From Gibbula magus (lineage: Eukaryota > Mollusca > Gastropoda > Trochida > Trochidae), in NCBI GenBank assembly GCA_936450465.1, contig OW388303.1, positions 11,191,021 through 11,255,020 on the forward strand: DNA of 64,000 nt. The letters are read 5' to 3'. A program made the translations under genes and the position numbers. The notes below the pieces were generated by a model. That model was not told where the DNA came from. It made no database searches and saw nothing but the letters and a program-made list of their open reading frames with translations. Shown here in pieces: positions 60,156 through 64,000 of this stretch; the first letter of the stretch is position 1; the number at the start of each line of letters is the position of its first letter.

Positions 60156-61765
60156 CTGTGTATTTCACTCTCAAAGACTTGGGGTTGTTATCTTTTTACC
60201 CAGCATGCATCTTGAATCTTGATCTATTAGGGAAACCTTGCAATCGAAAAGGCCAGGAACAAACATTTCAAACTTGAAGTTATTTTCCATTTTTACAAGC
60301 AATTATTTTTGACACCATGGATGGCCATACCTGATCGCATTCATTACCATTGTTGGGAATAAAGGGAACTTTCTCAAATCAATTTTGGGAATTATTTATA
60401 TTTTAACGTTTTGTGCACGAACATGGAATTCACGAAAAGTGCCTACAGTTGCCCCTTGATTGTACACAAGTTATCACTATGCATGCGGAATACGATGCAT
60501 ATTTTAACCGATTGGTGTGCTGGAAAAGGTTAAGGGAAGGCAAGTGATGGTACAACTATTCCTGATATCATTGATGTGCAGTTCCTTACATATAGTTTTA
60601 GAAAGTATATTTATTTATTTCTATTGGACAAAATCAATTATTCTCGTTGCATCCAAGTAAAATTCAGGGGACACAAATTAGCTCGTGTGTATACATGTAC
60701 TTTGAAACCATTACAATTAGATTTATATTCACCTTTTGACAGTAAACTGAGAGTATTGCAATTGCCGTTCATACATTCCCTACTCCATATGTTATCATGT
60801 TAATTATGGTGATAATAATTAAACATGCAAATATTTTTATAAATAGGAAAATACTTGATACAATATGGTTCTTGGTGAATGTTGCATATTCCCTCTTCAA
60901 CTTACTTATATGACAAGGGCTATCAAAGTTTGGTGTAGATTTAAACACTTCCATGTTTTAGATTATCTCATAAGTTTTATTCAGTGTTAAAGTCTTTGGA
61001 TAAAATTGGTCGCATTTGTTGGATATCTTATATCAGGAATATTTCATCTAAATTTGGGTTTCGTTTTATTTTGATTTCTAAGGATATTGGTGATGTCAAT
61101 GGACTTATTTCAGTCTTTAAACAAAGATCCTCGGATAACCTATCACAATATTAGTATTCATCGCTTCTTAATACAACTTCATGTTCTAAAAATATAATTC
61201 CTCCTCAATGTTGAAACATACCTCAGTTTAGATATCCCTCCTTATTTAAAAAAAATATTCGCACATTTTAGATGATTTTAACTCAGAGACTGGTATGTAG
61301 TGCAATGTCCCTTAAAATGTAAGATGTTGTGTAAAAAGTTAAACCTGAATTTAATTGAAGATTAAATACATGCCCTGCTTCATTGTGAAACCCACGGCTT
61401 ACACCGAGTGGCAAAAGAAACGATACAAAATTTTCAACAGAGGCAAACACAATATATTGCTGCTGGATAAAGACTCGACTTTGAATGTCTGTGATAAGGT
61501 TATATATATATATGTAAAAGTATACAAAATATCATTCATTAGAGTATTATACTAATATTTTATATCTGTTCAAACACACGTGGGGTGCTGAACTTGCTAT
61601 TTCAAAGGCGTTTTCTGGACATAATGTTTGGTATTTAGGGTAAAGTTTATGACATATGGAAATTATGTTGGAATGAGATGTTGTCGGCATATATGTACAT
61701 TCTTGGATTTCAATTTGTTGACGCGTCATTACTTCAGGACGTCGTAAAACAAGCCAAAAAGCCAA
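60156..61765. other. Non-coding sequence, nothing recognised
   Basis: Only short AT-rich frames (60576-60803, 61355-61555), with no motif or element. Confidence 0.4.
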
Positions 61766-61960
61766 GGGCTCTGTTCCATAACAGTGAGCGCTTATAATCG
61801 CTCAATGAACGCTACATTAAACCTCTCTTCAACGCGATTGCTCCATATAGCGCTACGTAGCAAGGCGAGCAAACCTCGAGGAATCGCACCGTGTCGTTCA
61901 GGAGCTCAATGTAGAGCTCAATGTGTGGTTATAAGCGCTCACTGTTATGGAACAGAGCCC
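61766..61960. mobile_element. MITE, copy 3 of 3 (complete)
   Basis: Inverted termini GGGCTCTGTTCCATAACAGT and its complement (ending ACTGTTATGGAACAGAGCCC) enclose 195 bases made of AGCGCT, ATCGCTC and GCTACGTAGCAAGGCGAGCA-type words shared with copies at 5660-5869 and 35059-35257. This copy defines the family ends. No unambiguous target duplication was seen. Confidence 0.88.
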
Positions 61961-62193
61961 TGTTTGACCCCCTATCTCGTCTAGTTGAGGAGACTTGAAA
62001 ACGACTCGTAGAACGAGTGTATCTAAGAAATATGAACATTTAATATTTTTTTATTTCAAATTCGATTTAGTTGACTTCTGAAGACATGATGTATCGGATT
62101 GCTTATCTCACTCGTATGTATCGCTCCTGGATTGAAATATCTTATATTTTGTATGGTATCGTCTCCATTGCCCCTGGCTGTATATACACATTT

Positions 62194-62339
62194 ATATATA
62201 TATATATATAAATGAGTCGTTTCTCACGTGAAGTAAGGTTATATATAGAAAAGAGTAAACATCAGATGGGTTTGACTGGATCAATTTTTGAATTATTTAA
62301 GAAGATTGATCCAGTCAAACCCATCTGATGTTTACTCTT

Positions 62340-62371
<32 letters not shown>
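62194..62371. repeat. Perfect 46-bp-arm hairpin between TA microsatellites
   Basis: Arms 62240-62285 and 62305-62350 are exact complements by eye around a 19-base AT loop. The core word is AAGAGTAAACATCAGATGGG. TA repeats lie on both sides (62194-62212 and 62342-62371). A similar but single-armed GTAGAAAAGAGTAACATCAG occurs at about 19006 in copy A and about 32717 in copy B. Confidence 0.92.
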
Positions 62372-62374
<3 letters not shown>

Positions 62375-62739
62375 TGCTACTGCATGTATTTAAGGTTATT
62401 GGCCTTTTACTGAATATAATATATGTCTGTCTGTCTGGTTGATTATTATCTTGTACATGTCTGGAAGGAAACTCCGTTTCACGTTTTTGTGGAATAAATA
62501 ATGTTTGTATCTATGGAATTTAATTTCAAAGTTTCTGTATTTCGTTCAGTCATTACTTAAATGACGTATGTAGACAGTATGTTATTTGCATCATGTTGTT
62601 GTTTTAAAATAGTATATGTTCAATATTAAATATTAATTGTATTTCAATTCAATTTAATTGTATGTCTTGTCTATAGGGAAACTCTTTTTGTCAGGTATGT
62701 AAAGACAATACATATATCTAAAGAAACTAATTTTTAATA
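62372..62739. other. Non-coding sequence, nothing recognised
   Basis: AT-rich sequence without motif. Confidence 0.4.
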
Positions 62740-63455
62740 TATTCATACAATATATTGTTACGTACATTATGTAAGAGGGTAAGGCATCTAATTACACGAC
62801 TCATAAACCGTAAACATAGAAAACTTAGCCGTACTTTGTGCGACGTATAAAGCGACAGTGGTGTGGAACTGTTCAGTGTGACAGGTCTGTAGGTCTGATG
62901 CGAATTTGAGAGCTCAGACAGCAAGATGAATGACATTTCGATCATGGTGCCATAATTACAATCTACTCTGAGTGTTTAGGTATCGCTACATCAGCCAGAT
63001 AACTTGAACTACATTCGAGCGGCCAATTTAAAGGGGCAGTAGCACGGTTTTTTGAAAATTTTCTTTTTTCAAATTTCCCTTTTATAATGATAGTTTGTGT
63101 CATTTAAATGAACTTTAGAGGGTAAAACATCTTGTTACACAAACCAATTATCCGTAGTGATAATAACGATGTTGCGGATAAAGCAAAAATTGCATGGCGG
63201 TCATTTTATTGTGAACACAATTTATTATTTCGAATTACAAAAACGATCCCCACGGCTTTACTGAACCATGTAAACTCAATTTTAACTTGATGAGAGAAAG
63301 GTGTTTTACTTTTGGTGACATTATTTTTCAAATACATTTCATCAACTTATGTGAGCAAAAAAACGTGCTACTGCCCCTTTAATGTGAACATATTATAATG
63401 GCTGCTCGAAGGGAAATGGACTCGCATGGCTTAACCGAGCCATGTACATTCCTTA
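62740..63455 (-). repeat. Third, inverted and diverged piece of the duplicon
   Basis: Reverse-complemented, 62740-63025 and 63383-63455 align with about 17520-17745 (copy A) and 31035-31420 (copy B). Shared words include GTGTTTAGGTATCGCTACATC, TATACGTCGCAC and AAATGGACTCGCATGGCTT. It is interrupted by the TTAA-flanked element at 63032-63378. Divergence is clearly greater than between copies A and B. Confidence 0.75.
63028..63382. mobile_element. Complete TTAA-flanked MITE (piggyBac-like)
   Basis: The element 63032-63378 (347 bases) has termini AGGGGCAGTAGCACG and its exact complement CGTGCTACTGCCCCT, followed inward by T/A runs, and is flanked by TTAA on both sides (63028-63031 and 63379-63382). 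Copies A and B lack it at this site, giving an approximate empty site. TTAA duplication is characteristic of piggyBac-type and some Kolobok-type transposases. Four older relatives lie inside the duplication. No coding capacity. Confidence 0.9.
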
Positions 63456-64000
63456 TACTTATACATTTCCTTATACTCTCTGTATTGATTGAGGACTATT
63501 ATCTAGCCATTGGTAACACTTTTTGACCTTTTCGTGAGATCACTTTATTTCAGTAAGAACGGCGTGTCTTTAAATGACGTTCGTCGGTTATGTTACTTAG
63601 TCACTGTTGATTTCCTTTCAATTGAATTATGATAATTAAAAACATTAAATAGGAGTTTCAATGACTTTATGAAAAAACTCATTCAAGTTTTGTTTCTTGA
63701 TGAATGCAGTTTGTTCAATTCGGTTGTTTTAGGTTTATACAAGTATGGTCTCTTTAAACAAAAATGAACATTATTCTGGGTCCTGATATAATTTATAATT
63801 TTAAACACTTATTTCTTGAACAACATGACATTCATTGTTTAAAAAGCTTACGAAACTATATTTATTCTTATTTAACCAGTACTCTTCACTTCAATATTCT
63901 GCCAGGAGATTAACCATGTTACAAATATATAGTTTAAAAACATGCTATGCACCGCCTTTACACGAAATAACCCCACATCAAAAAGGAGAAAACTGTGTAA
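63456..64000. other. Non-coding sequence, nothing recognised
   Basis: AT-rich, with no gene or repeat recognised. Confidence 0.4.

Noticed and set aside
1..64000. Virus-derived or toxin genes
   Set aside because: None recognised. All reverse-transcriptase traces belong to non-LTR or Penelope-like elements, with no capsid, envelope or integrase motifs.

Overview
The window is an AT-rich, intron-poor stretch of animal nuclear DNA that is almost entirely repeat-derived. No host protein-coding gene could be supported; three possible first exons are offered only at low confidence. Non-LTR retrotransposons of CR1/L2, Rex1-like and L1/Tx1-like type, Penelope-like elements, an intact Tc1 transposon, many short inverted-repeat elements, tRNA-derived SINE heads and a TTAGGG-type interstitial array together suggest a marine lophotrochozoan, most likely a mollusc. 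The species assignment is inference.

Layout. 1-11 kb: unique-looking non-coding DNA with short tandem repeats (10-bp phased array at 1.2 kb, 97-bp doublet at 7.3 kb, telomere-like array at 8.5 kb), a foldback at 3.9-4.1 kb, a MITE at 5.66-5.87 kb and a Penelope relic at 7.9-8.4 kb. 11.05-33.2 kb: a large tandem duplication. Copy A (11.05-19.49 kb) and copy B (19.62-33.2 kb) run in the same order and orientation. Copy B is about 5 kb longer because it received at least four insertions after the split: a 320-bp foldback in a TA array, a 245-bp Penelope 3' end with an 11-bp target duplication, a 3,568-bp CR1/L2-like LINE flanked by an exceptional 165-bp target duplication, and a 562-bp 5'-truncated L1-like LINE with poly(A) and a 15-bp target duplication. 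Part of the same duplicon recurs, diverged and inverted, at 62.74-63.46 kb.

33-44 kb: hairpins, a second MITE copy, a SINE head, a 5'-truncated Rex1-like LINE (37.05-39.19 kb) abutting a 5'-truncated Penelope-like element (39.25-40.62 kb), and a region packed with ATTCG/CGAAT words (42.5-43.0 kb). 44-54 kb: mostly unannotatable sequence with 39-bp and about 58-bp tandem repeats, a 447-bp element with long inverted termini and a 10-bp target duplication, and foldbacks. 54.9-56.6 kb: a complete Tc1-like transposon with an intact 340-residue DD34E transposase and perfect 29-bp termini; it is the only apparently functional coding region. 58-64 kb: a 575-bp inverted-terminal element with 8-bp target duplications (second copy at 53.4 kb), a third MITE copy, a perfect 46-bp-arm hairpin and a 347-bp TTAA-flanked element.

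The main points of interest are the LINE with a 165-bp target duplication; the loss of the catalytic Y/FADD box in two unrelated reverse transcriptases; hammerhead-ribozyme-like ends on Penelope relics; an undescribed-looking 8-bp-TSD transposon family supported by two independent insertions; and an excess of the full palindromic cAMP-response element TGACGTCA. All alignments and counts were made by eye.
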